Part shown: positions 48,114-60,762 of the stretch, piece after piece | Layout of the letters: each line of letters opens with the position of its first letter | Position numbering within the stretch: position 1 is the first letter of the stretch | Origin: Argopecten irradians | Lineage: Eukaryota; Mollusca; Bivalvia; Pectinida; Pectinidae | DNA: 64,000 bases | Direction: 5' to 3' | NCBI RefSeq assembly: GCF_041381155.1 | Contig: NC_091146.1 | Span: 38,318,818-38,382,817 of the forward strand | Position numbers and translations under genes: made by a program | The notes under the pieces: model-generated | The model's database searches: none | Seen by the model: only the letters and a program-made list of their open reading frames with translations | Told to the model about the DNA's origin: nothing

Positions 48114-51100
48114 GTGCAAGTACCAATGGGAACCTATTGCTAGAGAATCCTAGTATATATACGTGAGTACCAATGGGAACCTATTGCTAGAGCATCCTAG
48201 TATATGTGAGTACCAATGGGAACCTATTGCTAGAGCATCCTAGTATACGTGAGTACCAATGGGAACCTATTGCTAGAGCATCCTAGTATATGTGAGTACC
48301 AATGGGAACCTATTGCTAGAGCATCCTAGTATACGTGAGTACCAATGGGACCCTATTGCTAGAACATCCTAGTATACGTGAGTACCAATGGGAACCTATT
48401 GCTAGAGCATCCTAGTATACGTGAGTACCAATGGGAACCTATTGCTAGAGATCCTAGTATACGTGAGTACCAATGGGAACCTATTGCTAGAGCATCCTAG
48501 TATATGTAAGTACCAATGGGAACCTATTGCTAGAGCATCCTAGTATATGTGAGTACCAATGGGAACCTATTGCTAGAGCATCCTAGTATACGTGAGTACC
48601 AATGGGAACCTATTGCTAGAGAATCCTAGTATATGTAAGTACCAATGGGAACCTATTGCTAGAGCATCCTAGTATACGTGAGTACCAATGGGAACCTATT
48701 GCTAGAGCATCCTAGTATACGTGAGTACCAATGGGAACCTATTGCTAGAGCATCCTAGTATACGTGAGTACCAATGGGAACCTATTGCTAGAGCATCCTA
48801 GTATATGTAAGTACCAATGGGAACCTATTGCTAGAGCATCCTAGTATATGTGAGTACCAATGGGAACCTATTGCTAGAGAATCCTAGTATACGTGAGTAC
48901 CAATGGGAACCTATTGCTAGAGCATCCTAGTATACGTGAGTACCAATGGGAACCTATTGCTAGAGAATCCTAGTATATGTAAGTACCAATGGGAACCTAT
49001 TGCTAGAGCATCCTAGTATACGTGAGTACCAATGGGAACCTATTGCTAGAGAATCCTAGTATATGTGAGTACCAATGGGAACCTATTGCTAGAGAATCCT
49101 AGTATATGTAAGTACCAATGGGAACCTATTGCTAGAGCATCCTAGTATAGTGAAGTACCAATGGGAACCTATTGCTAGAGCATCCTAGTATACGTGAGTA
49201 CCAATGGGAACCTATTGCTAGAGCATCCTAGTATACGTGAGTACCAATGGGAACCTATTGCTAGAGCATCCTAGTATACGTGAGTACCAATGGACATGGA
49301 ACCTATTGCTAGAGCATCCTAGTATACGTGAGTACCAATGGGAACCTATTGCTAGAGCATCCTAGTATATGTGAGTACCAATGGGAACCTATTGCTAGAG
49401 CATCCTAGTATACGTGAGTACCAATGGGAACCTATTGCTAGAGCATCCTAGTATACGTGAGTACCAATGGGAACCTATTGCTAGAGCATCCTAGTGAGTA
49501 CCAAGGGAACCTATTGCTAGAGCATCCTAGTATACGTGAGTACCAATGGGAACCTATTGCTAGAACATCCTAGCATACGTGAGTACCAATGGGAACCTAT
49601 TGCTAGAGCATCCTAGTATATGTGAGTACCAAAGGGAACCTATTGCTAGAGCATCCTAGTATATGTAAGTACCAATGGGAACCTATTGCTAGAGAATCCT
49701 AGTATATGTAAGTACCAATGGGAACCTATTGCTAGAGCATCCTAGTATACGTGAGTACCAATGGGAACCTATTGCTAGAGCATCCTAGTATATGTGAGTA
49801 CCAATGGGAACCTATTGCTAGAGCATCCTAGTATACGTGAGTACCAATGGGACCCTATTGCTAGAACATCCTAGTATACGTGAGTACCAATGGGAACCTA
49901 TTGCTAGAACATCCTAGTATATGTGAGTACCAATGGGAACCTATTGCTAGAGAATCCTAGTATATGTGAGTACCAATGGGAACCTATTGCTAGAGCATCC
50001 TAGTATATGTGAGTACCAATGGGAACCTATTGCTAGAGCATCCTAGTATACGTGAGTACCAATGGGAACCTATTGCTAGAGAATCCTGTATAGTAGTACC
50101 AATGGGAACCTATTGCTAGACACCAATAGAGTATGGACAGGGACCTATTGCTAGAGCATCCTAGTATATGTGAGTACCAATGGGAACCTATTGCTAGAGC
50201 ATCCTAGTATATGTGAGTACCAATGGGAACCTATTGCTAGAGCATCCTAGTATACGTGAGTACCAATGGGAACCTATTGCTAGAGCATCCTAGTATATGT
50301 GAGTACCAAAGGGAACCTATTGCTAGAGCATCCTAGTATATGTAAGTACCAATGGGAACCTATTGCTAGAGCATCCTAGTATACGTGAGTACCAATGGGA
50401 ACCTATTGCTAGAGCATCCTAGTATATGTGAGTACCAAAGGGAACCTATTGCTAGAGCATCCTAGTATATGTGAGTACCAATGGGAACCTATTGCTAGAG
50501 CATCCTAGTATACGTGAGTACCAATGGGAACCTATTGCTAGAGCATCCTAGTATACGTGAGTACCAATGGGACCCTATTGCTAGAGCATCCTAGTATACG
50601 TGAGTACCAATGGGAACCTATTGCTAGAGATCCTAGTATATGTGAGTACCAATGGGAACCTATTGCTAGAGCATCCTAGTATACGTGAGTACCAATGGGA
50701 ACCTATTGCTAGAGCATCCTAGTATATGTGAGTACCAATGGGAACCTATTGCTAGAGCATCCTAGTATACGTGAGTACCAATGGGAACCTATTGCTAGAG
50801 CATCCTAGTATACGTGAGTACCAATGGGAACCTATTGCTAGAGCATCCTAGTATACGTGAGTACCAATGGGAACCTATTGCTAGAGCATCCTAGTATATA
50901 GTGAGTACCAATGGGAACCTATTGCTAGAGCATCCTAGTATATGTGAGTACCAATGGGAACCTATTGCTAGAGCATCCTAGTATACGTGAGTACCAATGG
51001 GAACCTATTGCTAGAGCATCCTAGTATACGTGAGTACCAATGGGAACCTATTGCTAGAGCATCCTAGTATATGTGAGTACCAATGGGAACCTATTGCTAG

Positions 51101-54100
51101 AGCATCCTAGTATATGTGAGTACCAATGGGAACCTATTGCTAGAGACATCCTAGTATATGTGAGTACCAATGGGAACCTATTGCTAGAGCATCCTAGTAT
51201 ACGTGAGTACCAATGGGAACCTATTGCTAGAGCATCCTAGTATACGTGAGTACCAATGGGAACCTATTGCTAGAGCATCCTAGTATACGTGAGTACCAAT
51301 GGGAACCTATTGCTAGAGCATCCTAGTATATGTGAGTACCAATGGGAACCTATTGCTAGAGCATCCTAGTATATGTGAGTACCAATGGGAACCTATTGCT
51401 AGAGAATCCTAGTATATGTGAGTACCAATGGGAACCTATTGCTAGAGCATCCTAGTATACGTGAGTACCAATGGGAACCTATTGCTAGAGCATCCTAGTA
51501 TATGTGAGTACCAATGGGAACCTATTGCTAGAGCATCCTAGTATACGTGAGTACCAATGGGAACCTATTGCTAGAGCATCCTAGTATACGTGAGTACCAA
51601 TGGGAACCTATTGCTAGAACATCCTAGTATATGTGAGTACCAATGGGAACCTATTGCTAGAGCATCCTAGTATATGTGAGTACCAATGGGAACCTATTGC
51701 TAGAGCATCCTAGTATATGTGAGTACCAATGGGAACCTATTGCTAGAGCATCCTAGTATATGTGAGTACCAATGGGAACCTATTGCTAGAACATCCTAGT
51801 ATACGTGAGTACCAATGGGAACCTATTGCTAGAGCATCCTAGTATATGTGAGTACCAATGGGAACCTATTGCTAGAGCATCCTAGTATACGTGAGTACCA
51901 ATGGGAACCTATTGCTAGAGCATCCTAGTATACTGTAAGTACCAATGGGAACCTATTGCTAGAGAATCCTAGTATATGTGAGTACCAATGGGAACCTATT
52001 GCTAGAGCATCCTAGTATACGTGAGTACCAATGGGAACCTATTGCTAGAGCATCCTAGTATACGTGAGTACCAATGGGAACCTATTGCTAGAGCATCCTA
52101 GTATACGTGAGTACCAATGGGAACCTATTGCTAGAGCATCCTAGTATATGTGAGTACCAAAGGGAACCTATTGCTAGAGCATCCTAGTATATGTGAGTAC
52201 CAAAGGGAACCTATTGCTAGAACATCCTAGTATATGTAAGTACCAATGGGAACCTATTGCTAGAGAATCCTAGTATATGTGAGTACCAATGGGAACCTAT
52301 TGCTAGAGCATCCTAGTATACGTGAGTACCAATGGGAACCTATTGCTAGAACATCCTAGCATACGTGAGTACCAATGGGAACCTATTGCTAGAGCATCCT
52401 AGTATATGTGAGTACCAAAGGGAACCTATTGCTAGAGCATCCTAGTATATGTGAGTACCAAAGGGAACCTATTGCTAGAACATCCTAGTATATGTAAGTA
52501 CCAATGGGAACCTATTGCTAGAGCATCCTAGTATACGTGAGTACCAATGGGAACCTAATTGCTAGAGCATCCTAGTATACGTGAGTACCAATGGGAACCT
52601 ATTGCTAGAGCATCCTAGTATACGTGAGTACCAATGGGAACCTATTGCTAGAGCATCCTAGTATATGTGAGTACCAATGGGAACCTATTGCTAGAGCATC
52701 CTAGTATACGTGAGTACCAATGGGAACCTATTGCTAGAGAATCCTAGTATATGTAAGTACCAATGGGAACCTATTGCTAGAGCATCCTAGTATACGTGAG
52801 TACCAATGGGAACCTATTGCTAGAGCATCCTAGTATATGTGAGTACCAATGGGAACCTATTGCTAGAGCATCCTAGTATACGTGAGTACCAATGGGAACC
52901 TATTGCTAGAGCATCCTAGTATATGTGAGTACCAATGGGAACCTATTGCTAGAGCATCCTAGTATACGTGAGTACCAATGGGAACCTATTGCTAGAGCAT
53001 CCTAGTATATGTGAGTACCAATGGGAACCTATTGCTAGAACATCCTAGTATATGTGAGTACCAATGGGAACCTATTGCTAGAGCATCCTAGTATATGTAG
53101 AGTACAAATGGGAACCTATTGCTAGTATCCTAGTATATGTGAGTACCAATGGGAACCTATTGCTAGAGCATCCTAGTATATGTGAGTACCAATGGGAACC
53201 TATTGCTAGAACATCCTAGTATACGTGAGTACCAATGGGAACCTATTGCTAGAACATCCTAGTATACGTGAGTACCAATGGGAACCTATTGCTAGAGCAT
53301 CCTAGTATATGTGAGTACCAATGGGAACCTATTGCTAGAGCATCCTAGTATACGTGAGTACCAATGGGAACCTATTGCTAGAACATCCTAGTATATGTGA
53401 GTACCAATGGGAACCTATTGCTAGAGCATCCTAGTATATGTGAGTACCAATGGGAACCTATTGCTAGAACATCCTAGTATACGTGAGTACCAATGGGAAC
53501 CTATTGCTAGAGCATCCTAGTATATGTGAGTACCAATGGGAACCTATTGCTAGAGCATCCTAGTATACGTGAGTACCAATGGGAACCTATTGCTAGAGCA
53601 TCCTAGTATATGTAAGTACCAATGGGAACCTATTGCTAGAGAATCCTAGTATATGTGAGTACCAATGGGAACCTATTGCTAGAGCATCCTAGTATATGTG
53701 AGTACCAATGGGAACCTATTGCTAGAACATCCTAGTATACGTGAGTAACAATGGGAACCTATTGCTAGAGCATCCTAGTATACGTGAGTACCAATGGGAA
53801 CCTATTGCTAGAGCATCCTAGTATATGTGAGTACCAATGGGAACCTATTGCTAGAGCATCCTAGTATACGTGAGTACCAATGGGAACCTATTGCTAGAAC
53901 ATCCTAGTATACGTGAGTACCAATGGGAACCTATTGCTAGAACATCCTAGTATATGTAAGTACCAATGGGAACCTATTGCTAGAGCATCCTAGTATATGT
54001 GAGTACCAATGGGAACCTATTGCTAGAGCATCCTAGTATATGTGAGTACCAATGGGAACCTATTGCTAGAGCATCCTAGTATACGTGAGAGTACCAATGG

Positions 54101-55955
54101 GACCCTATATTGCTAGAGCATCCTAGTATATGTAAGTACCAATGGGAACCTATTGCTAGAGCATCCTAGTATACGTGAGTACCAATGGGAACCTATTGCT
54201 AGAGCATCCTAGTATATGTAAGTACCAATGGGAACCTATTGCTAGAGCATCCTAGTATACGTGAGTACCAATGGGAACCTATTGCTAGAGCATCCTAGTA
54301 TATGTGAGTACCAATGGGAACCTATTGCTAGAGCATCCTAGTATACGTGAGTACCAATGGGAACCTATTGCTAGAGCATCCTAGTATACGTGAGTACCAA
54401 TGGGAACCTATTGCTAGAGCATCCTAGTATATGTAAGTACCAATGGGAACCTATTGCTAGAGCATCCTAGTATATGTGAGTACCAATGGGAACCTATTGC
54501 TAGAACATCCTAGTATAGTGAGTACCAATGGGAACCTATTGCTAGAGCATCCTAGTATACGTGAGTACCAATGGGAACCTATTGCTAGAGCATCCTAGTA
54601 TATGTGAGTACCAATGGGAACCTATTGCTAGAGCATCCTAGTAAAGTGAGTACCAATGGGAACCTATTGCTAGAACATCCTAGTATATGTGAGTACCAAT
54701 GGAACCTATTGCTAGAGAATCCTAGTATATAGTGAGTACCAATGGAACCTATTGCTAGAGCATCCTAGTATACGTGAGTACCAATGGGAACCTATTGCTA
54801 GAGCATCCTAGTATATGTAGTACCAATTTGGAACCTATTGCTATCAAGCAATACAAACAACCTAGTATTAACGTGAGTACCATTGGAACCTATTGCTAGA
54901 GCATCCTAGTATATGTAAGTACCAATGGGAACCTAATTCAAGCACTTTATACCAGTGACCAAAAACTTTTCAAGCATCCAGTATGACGTGAAACCAATGG
55001 GACCTATTGCAGAACATCCTAGATAGTGAGTACCAATGGAACCTATTGCAGATCCTAGTATACGTGAGTACCAATGGGACCCTATTGCTAGAACATCCTA
55101 GTATACGTGAGTACCAATGGGAACCTATTGCTAGAGAATCCTAGTATACGTAAGTACCAATGGGACCCTATTGCTAGAGAATCCTAGTATACGTAAGTAC
55201 CAATGGGAACCTATTGCTAGAGCATCCTAGTATACGTGAGTACCAATGGGAACCTATTGCTAGAGAATCCTAGTATACGTGAGTACCAATGGGACCCTAT
55301 TGCTAGAGCATCCTAGTATACGTGAGTACCAATGGGAACCTATTGCTAGAGAATCCTAGTATACGTAAGTACCAATGGGAACCTATTGCTAGAGCATCCT
55401 AGTATACGTGAGTACCAATGGGAACCTATTGCTAGAGCATCCTAGTATACGTAAGTACCAATGGGAACCTATTGCTAGAGCATCCTAGTATACGTGAGTA
55501 CCAATGGGAACCTATTGCTAGAGCATCCTAGTATACGCAAGTACCAATGGGAACCTATTGCTAGAGAATCCTAGTATACGTGAGTACCAATTGCTAGAAC
55601 ATCCTAACATACGTGAGTACCAATGGGAACCTATTGCTAGAGAATCCTAGTATACGTAAGTACCAATGGGAACCTATTGCTAGAGAATCCTAGTATATGT
55701 AAGTACCAATGGGACCCTATTGCTAGAGCATCCTAGTATACGTGAGTACCAATGGGAACCTATTGCTAGAACATCCTAGTATACGTGAGTACCAATGGGA
55801 ACCTATTGCTAGAGCATCCTAGTATACGTGAGTACCAATGGGAACCTATTGCTAGAGCATCCTAGTATACGTGAGTACCAATGGGAACCTATTGCTAGAG
55901 CATCCTAGTATACAAGAGTACCAATGAAGTACCAATGGGACCCTATTGCTAGACT
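48114..55955. repeat. 43-bp minisatellite, about 180 copies
   Basis: Unit GAGTACCAATGGGAACCTAT + TGCTAGAGCATCCTAGTATA + CGT. Main variants: TATACGTGAG, TATATGTGAG, TATATGTAAG; GAGCATCC, GAGAATCC, GAACATCC; GGGAACC, GGGACCC. Small damaged patches occur at 50085-50150 and 54700-55050; units right of 55050 have a different variant mix (TATACGTAAG, GGGACCC frequent). It fills more than a third of the large GABPB intron. No sustained open frame. Confidence 0.95.
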
Positions 55956-56644
55956 TTTTCTTGAGTGTAGTAAGATGCTCTTTTCTCTGTAGTCTACTTG
56001 TTTACCACTGTATCCTCTCTTATATAATGTTCTGAATAGAGCCAAAATGAATTCAAATTCTGCTCCTCTTCCCCAGAGGACGTTTCTGACTAAATTTGGT
56101 TACAATCCATGCAAAACTCTATCACTAGTAGCAATTTAAACAATTTACCTCTATTTCTCCTATTGAGACCCGTCACTCCTGCCCCCGGGGGGTCAGAGCC
56201 AAAATTTATACAACCTGTATTACCCCTTCCCCCAAGGATGTTTCTGGCCAAATTTGGTTACAATCCATTTAGAACTCTATAACAACTAGCGATTTAAAGG
56301 ATTTACCTCTATTTCTCCTATTGAGACCCGCCCCTCCTGCCCCGACGGGAGGTCTGAACCAAAATTTATACAACCCCTATTCCACTTTCCCCAAGGATGT
56401 TTCTGGGCAAATTTGGTTACAATCCATGTTGAACTCTATGACTAGTAGCAATTTAAAGGACATTTGACAGTCGGACGAATGGACACGCTATGACGTACGG
56501 TCAAGGTGAGATAACAAGATGGTAGCAAGATGGAGACTTGATCAGTAGGCTGCGGTTCATTTCCCAGATGAAGGCTATATGCAGCCAAAAATTTGGAGTA
56601 GAGACTAATATTAAGTATAAACCGTCAATGTAAGAGAAGAATAC
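55956..56644. mobile_element. Fragment of the 155-bp-unit Helentron-like family in the intron
   Basis: About three diverged units at 56040-56465 (GCCAAAATTTATACAACC, CCAAGGATGTTTCTGGCC, AAATTTGGTTACAATCCAT, AGCAATTTAAAGGA) and a GGACGAATGGACACGC tail to about 56515. No head or hairpin. The last 120 bp before the exon are unique. Confidence 0.75.
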
Positions 56645-56722
56645 CTTGTGTTGTTGTTCCTGGTGCTGTAGCTTCTGCCAGGGCAGCTAATGTAGCTAGG
56701 ACTGAAGAGTTGTCTGAACTCT
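56645..56722 (-). CDS. GABPB: GABPB exon with the conserved SVLATLAALAEA block (third in this window)
   Basis: 78 bp between acceptor ATCTTACAG and donor CAAG|GTATTC, phase 1 in and out. With the last base of the previous exon it reads KSSDNSSVLATLAALAEATA then PGTTTQ. Vertebrate GABPB1 has NSSTSVLATLAALAEASAP at the corresponding place, a near-identical block, which is the strongest single piece of evidence for the gene's identity. The acceptor and first bases of the exon are part of the 51-bp array to its right (upstream in the gene). Confidence 0.93.
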
Positions 56723-57976
56723 CTGTAAGATAAATTGGACATTAATGTCACAGGGGACTGATGTCTGAACTCTGTAAGATAAATAGGACATAAATGTCAC
56801 AGGGGACTGATGTCTGAACTCTCTGTAAGATAAATTGTACATTAATGTCACAGGGGACTGATGTCTGAACTCTCTGTAAGATAAATAGGACATAAATGTC
56901 ACAGGGGACTGATGTCTGAACTCTCTGTAAGATAAATAGGACATTAATGTCACAGGGGACTGATGTCTGAACTCTCTGTAAGATAAATTGGACATTAATG
57001 TCACAGGGGACTGATGTCTGAACTCTCTGTAAGATAAATTGGACATTAATGTCACAGGGGACTGATGTCTGAACTCTCAGTAAGATATATTGGACATTAA
57101 TGTCACAAGGGACTGATGTCTGAACTCTCTGTAAGATAAATAGGACATTAATGCCACATGGGACTGATGTCTTTACTCTCTGTAAGATAAATAGGACACA
57201 AATGTCACAGGGGACTGATTTCTGAACTCTCTGTAAGATAAATATGACATTTATGTCACAGGGGACTGATGTCTGAACTCTGTAAGATAAATAGGACACA
57301 AATGTCACAGGGGACGATGTCTGAACTCTGTAAGATAAATAAGACATTAATGTCACAGGGGACTGATGTCTGAACTCTCTGTAAGATAAATAGGACACAA
57401 ATGTCACAGGGGACTGATGTCTGAACTCTGTAAGATAAATAGGACATTTATGTCACAGGGGACCGATGTCTGAACTCTCTGTAAGATAAATTAGACATTA
57501 ATGTCACAGGGGACTGATGTCTGAACTCTCTGTAATATAAATAGGACACAAATGTCACAGGGGACGATGTCTGAACTCTGTAAGATAAATAAGACATTTG
57601 TGTCACAGGGAACTGATGTCTGAACTCTCTGTAAGATAAATAGGACATAAATGTCACAGGGGACTAATGTCTGAACACTGTAAGATAAATAAGACATTTA
57701 TGTCACAGGGGACTGATGTTTGACCTCTGTAAGATAAATAGGACATTAATGTCACAGGGGACTGATGTCTGAACTCTGTAAGATAAATAAGACATTTATG
57801 TCACAGGGGACTGATGTCTGAACTCTGTAAAATAAAAAGGACATTAATGTCACAGGGGACTGATGTCTGAACTCTCTGTAAGATAAATAGGACACAAATG
57901 TCACAGGGGACAATGTCTGAACTCTCTGTAAGATAAATAGGACATAAATGTCACAGGGGGCTGATGTCTGAACACT
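56709..57976 (-). repeat. GABPB: 51-bp array carrying a 3' splice site and exon 5' edge
   Basis: About 25 units; on the minus strand each reads GTCCTATTTATCTTACAG|AG then AGTTCAGACATCAGTCCCCT and GTGACATTAAT. Pyrimidine-rich tract, CAG acceptor and the first 14 bases of the exon are all repeated. Units lacking one CT (49 bp) are mixed in. From an upstream acceptor the exon frame would read KSSDISPL and stop (or shift frame), so such use would abort the protein. Minus-strand frames reading REFRHQSPVTLMSNLSY are incidental. Confidence 0.94.
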
Positions 57977-57982
57977 GTAAGA

Positions 57983-59346
57983 TACGGTGGCTGATTTGTG
58001 CCATTTCGTCTTTTCGTCTTTTCGTCTTTTCGCCCCGAAAAGACGAGAATTAAGAAACCTTAATTTTCGTCTTTTCGTCTTTTCGCCCCGAAAAGACGAA
58101 ATTTAACAAACATTAATTTTCGTCTTTTCGTCTTTTCGCCCCGAAAAGACGAAAATTAACAAACCTTAAATTTCGTCTTTTCGTCTTTTCGCCCCGAAAA
58201 GACGAAAATTAACAAACCTTAATTTTCGTCTTTTCGTCTTTTCGCCTTCCGGTCTGGTGTGGAAGTCATTTTGAAATTTTTTTATCTTAATATTGACTTA
58301 ATTGTTCAATATAGAAGCATCAAAGTAGTTTATGATAACAATCGATTTATTAAATTGATAGTATTACAAGTATCTTCATCAATAACTAAGATTAGAAGTT
58401 TTAAAACAGAAGTCAACATGTTTGTTTACAGCAGTTACGTAGATTTCTCACACGTGGCATATGCCACGTGCCACTAACAGATTCATCATTCCGCAAATCC
58501 TTTAGCGTGATTGATACATTTTTTTTAAAATTCATTAATATCTTATTTTTTGTGTTCTAATCGCCCTCTTTAGCAATTACGCTTATCAAAACATTGCCGT
58601 GTATATGTAAGGACCATAATGAACTTAAGATGCTAAACATAGCACTTACAGGAGTTGCCTCCCCAACACAACTTGGAAAAAAAAAGTTGTCGGCGGGTAT
58701 TATTTGAAAGCGTTTGAACCACGGATAAACTTGTTAACAAAATAATTTATGAAAGACAACTCGTGAAGACTTTGAGTTTAAAGGAAGGACTTATACCAAG
58801 AAATTGCTCAAATACAGTTAATTATAACAGTCAATCAGTAGGTACAAGGTACTATTATTTGAAAAGACATTTTGACTACATACATGAAATGGTCTTCATC
58901 ATAATTGTACATTAGAAATTACATTATAATCTTTGTCGTATATGATAGATGACAAAGTATATCTGTAATTTGTATTTTTTCGGGGCGAAAAGACGAAAAT
59001 TAAGGTTTGTTAATTTTCGTCTTTTCGGGGCGAAAAGACGAAAAGACGAAAATTAAGGTTTGTTAATTTTCGTCTTTTCGGGGCGAAAAGACGAAAAGAC
59101 GAAATTTAAGGTTTGTAATTTTCGTCTTTTCGGGGCGAAAAGACGAAAAGACGAAAAGACAAGATTTTTGATTGCGAAAAGACGAAAATTAAAGGCGCTA
59201 ATTAGCGTGCTTCACTTTCGTCTTTTCGTGTTTGACTTTTCGTCTTTTCGTCTTTCGGGGCGAAAAGACGAGAATTAAGATATTTAATTTTCGTCTTTTC
59301 GGGGCGAAAAGACGAAAAGACGAAATGGCATAAATCAGCCACCGTA
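57983..59346. mobile_element. Fold-back DNA element with GTCTTTTC-rich long inverted ends
   Basis: Left end TACGGTGGCTGATTTGTGCC + ATTTCGTC, right end its reverse complement with one change (GACGAAATGGCATAAATCAG + CCACCGTA). Both ends are flanked by GTAAGA (57977-57982 and 59347-59352), and removing element plus one copy restores a normal 51-bp array unit, so a 6-bp target duplication is well supported. Each arm has repeats of TTTTCGTCTTTTCGCCCCG and its complement; the 700-bp centre has no convincing frame. Superfamily not assigned. Confidence 0.88.
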
Positions 59347-59402
59347 GTAAGATAAATAAGACATTCATGTCACAGGGGACTGATGTTTGAACTCTCTGTA
59401 AT
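59347..59402 (-). repeat. One leftover unit of the 51-bp acceptor array
   Basis: GTAAGATAAATAAGACATTC + ATGTCACAGGGGACTGATGT, then TTGAACTCTCTGTAAT, lies between the fold-back element and the next element, showing that both inserted into the same array. Confidence 0.9.
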
Positions 59403-60703
59403 ACAAGAGATCCCAGAGGGATCTTGGTGCCCACCAAAGAATGATCTATGTCTGACAATGGAAAGAGAGATCTTTCCCCTGCTTTTCAAACTTTTTCAAA
59501 CAAACTACATATGAAATTTATGACAGATCGCTTCATTACTTTCCAAGAAACAGTGGTGAAATCCAAGATGGCGGCCGGTTGGCCATCTTGTTGACCGATC
59601 AGTCCCTAAAGGTATCTATGCTCAACTAGGGCCCAAGGGAAACCTATGCATGGAATTTGAGAGAGATTCCTTCAGGAATTTCTGACAAAAAACGATTACT
59701 ATCAAAATCCAAGGTGGCGGCTGGTTGGCCATCTTGTTGACCGATCAGTTAAAAAATGAAATATGCACAACTAGGGCCCTAAGGGAACCTACATATGAAA
59801 TTTGACAAAGATCCCTTGAGTACTTTCTGAGAAATAGCAGTAACAATCTAACTAACAAAATCCAAGATGGCCGTCAGTGGCCATCTTGTTGACCGATTGG
59901 TCCCAAAATGCAATTATGCACATCTAAAGCCCTAGGGGAACTTACATATGAAATTTGAGAAAGATCCCTTCAGTACTTTCTGAGAAATAGCTGTAAGAAA
60001 CTTTAACTATCACATGAGATTCCAGAGGGATCTCAGCGCCCACCAAAGAATGATCTATGTCTGACAATGGAAAGAGGGATCTTTTCTCTGCTTTTCAAAC
60101 TTTTGCAAACATACTACATATAAAATTTGAGACAGATCGCTTTAGTACTTTCTGAGAAATAGCAGTAACAAACTTCAACTATCAAAATCCAAGATGGCTC
60201 CTTGGCGGCCATCTTGTTGACCGATCAATCCAAAAACGCAATATGCACAACAAGAGCCCTAGGGGAACCTACATGTGAAATTTTAGAAAGATCCCTTCAG
60301 TACTTTCTGAGAAATAGTGATTACAAACTTTAACTATCAAAATCCAAGATGGCTGCCTGGCAGCCATCTTGTTGACCAATTGGTCCCAAAATACAATATG
60401 CACAACTAGGGCCCTAGGGGAACCTACAGATGAAATTTGAGACAGATCCCTTCAGTACTTTCTGAGAAATAGCGATAACAAACTTTAAGTATCAAAATCT
60501 AAGATGGCTGCCTGGCGGCCATCTTGTTGACCAATTGGTCCCGAAATGCAATATGCACAACTAGGGCCCTAGGGGAACCTACATATGAAATGTGAGACAT
60601 ATCCCTTCAGCACTTTCTGAGAAATAGCGATAACAAGAATTGTTAACGGAGGGAAGGACGGACCACGATTTGAATAGCCCACCATCTGATGATGGTGGGC
60701 TAA
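59403..60703 (+). mobile_element. Helentron-like element, GATCCCAGAGGGATC family, complete
   Basis: Head ACAAGAGATCCCAGAGGGAT + CTTGGTGCCCACCAAAG; about seven diverged core units with AAAATCCAAGATGGC and GGCCATCTTGTTGACCGAT; a second, internal head-like block at about 60010-60070 (ATGAGATTCCAGAGGGATCT); tail GGAGGGAAGGACGGACCACG; hairpin CCCACCATC-TGAT-GATGGTGGG at 60678-60699 followed by CTAA. The interrupted 51-bp array resumes directly after it; no target duplication longer than 1-2 bp is visible, as in Helitrons. Confidence 0.85.
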
Positions 60704-60740
60704 TAAATAGGACATTAATGTCACAGGGGACCGATAAGAC
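60704..60740 (-). repeat. Outer end of the 51-bp acceptor array
   Basis: TAAATAGGACATTAATGTCA + CAGGGGACCGATAAG is one more unit, ending about 22 bp from the donor of the exon at 60763. The whole intron between the two exons is therefore array plus two insertions. Confidence 0.85.
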
Positions 60741-60762
60741 AAGAGTCATTTTGTAAACTTAC

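Noticed and set aside
48114..55955. Regular direct repeats as a CRISPR array
   Set aside because: There are no unique spacers: whole units repeat head to tail, in eukaryotic intron context and without cas genes. The same applies to all other arrays here.
56696..57697. Frames of repeated LSYREFRHQSPVTLMSN as a protein
   Set aside because: They are readings of the acceptor array in a frame different from that of the real exon.
59060..59458. Lys/Arg/Phe-rich frames (KDEKTKFKV, SFRLFAPKRRK)
   Set aside because: Readings of the GTCTTTTC-type arms of the fold-back element on either strand.
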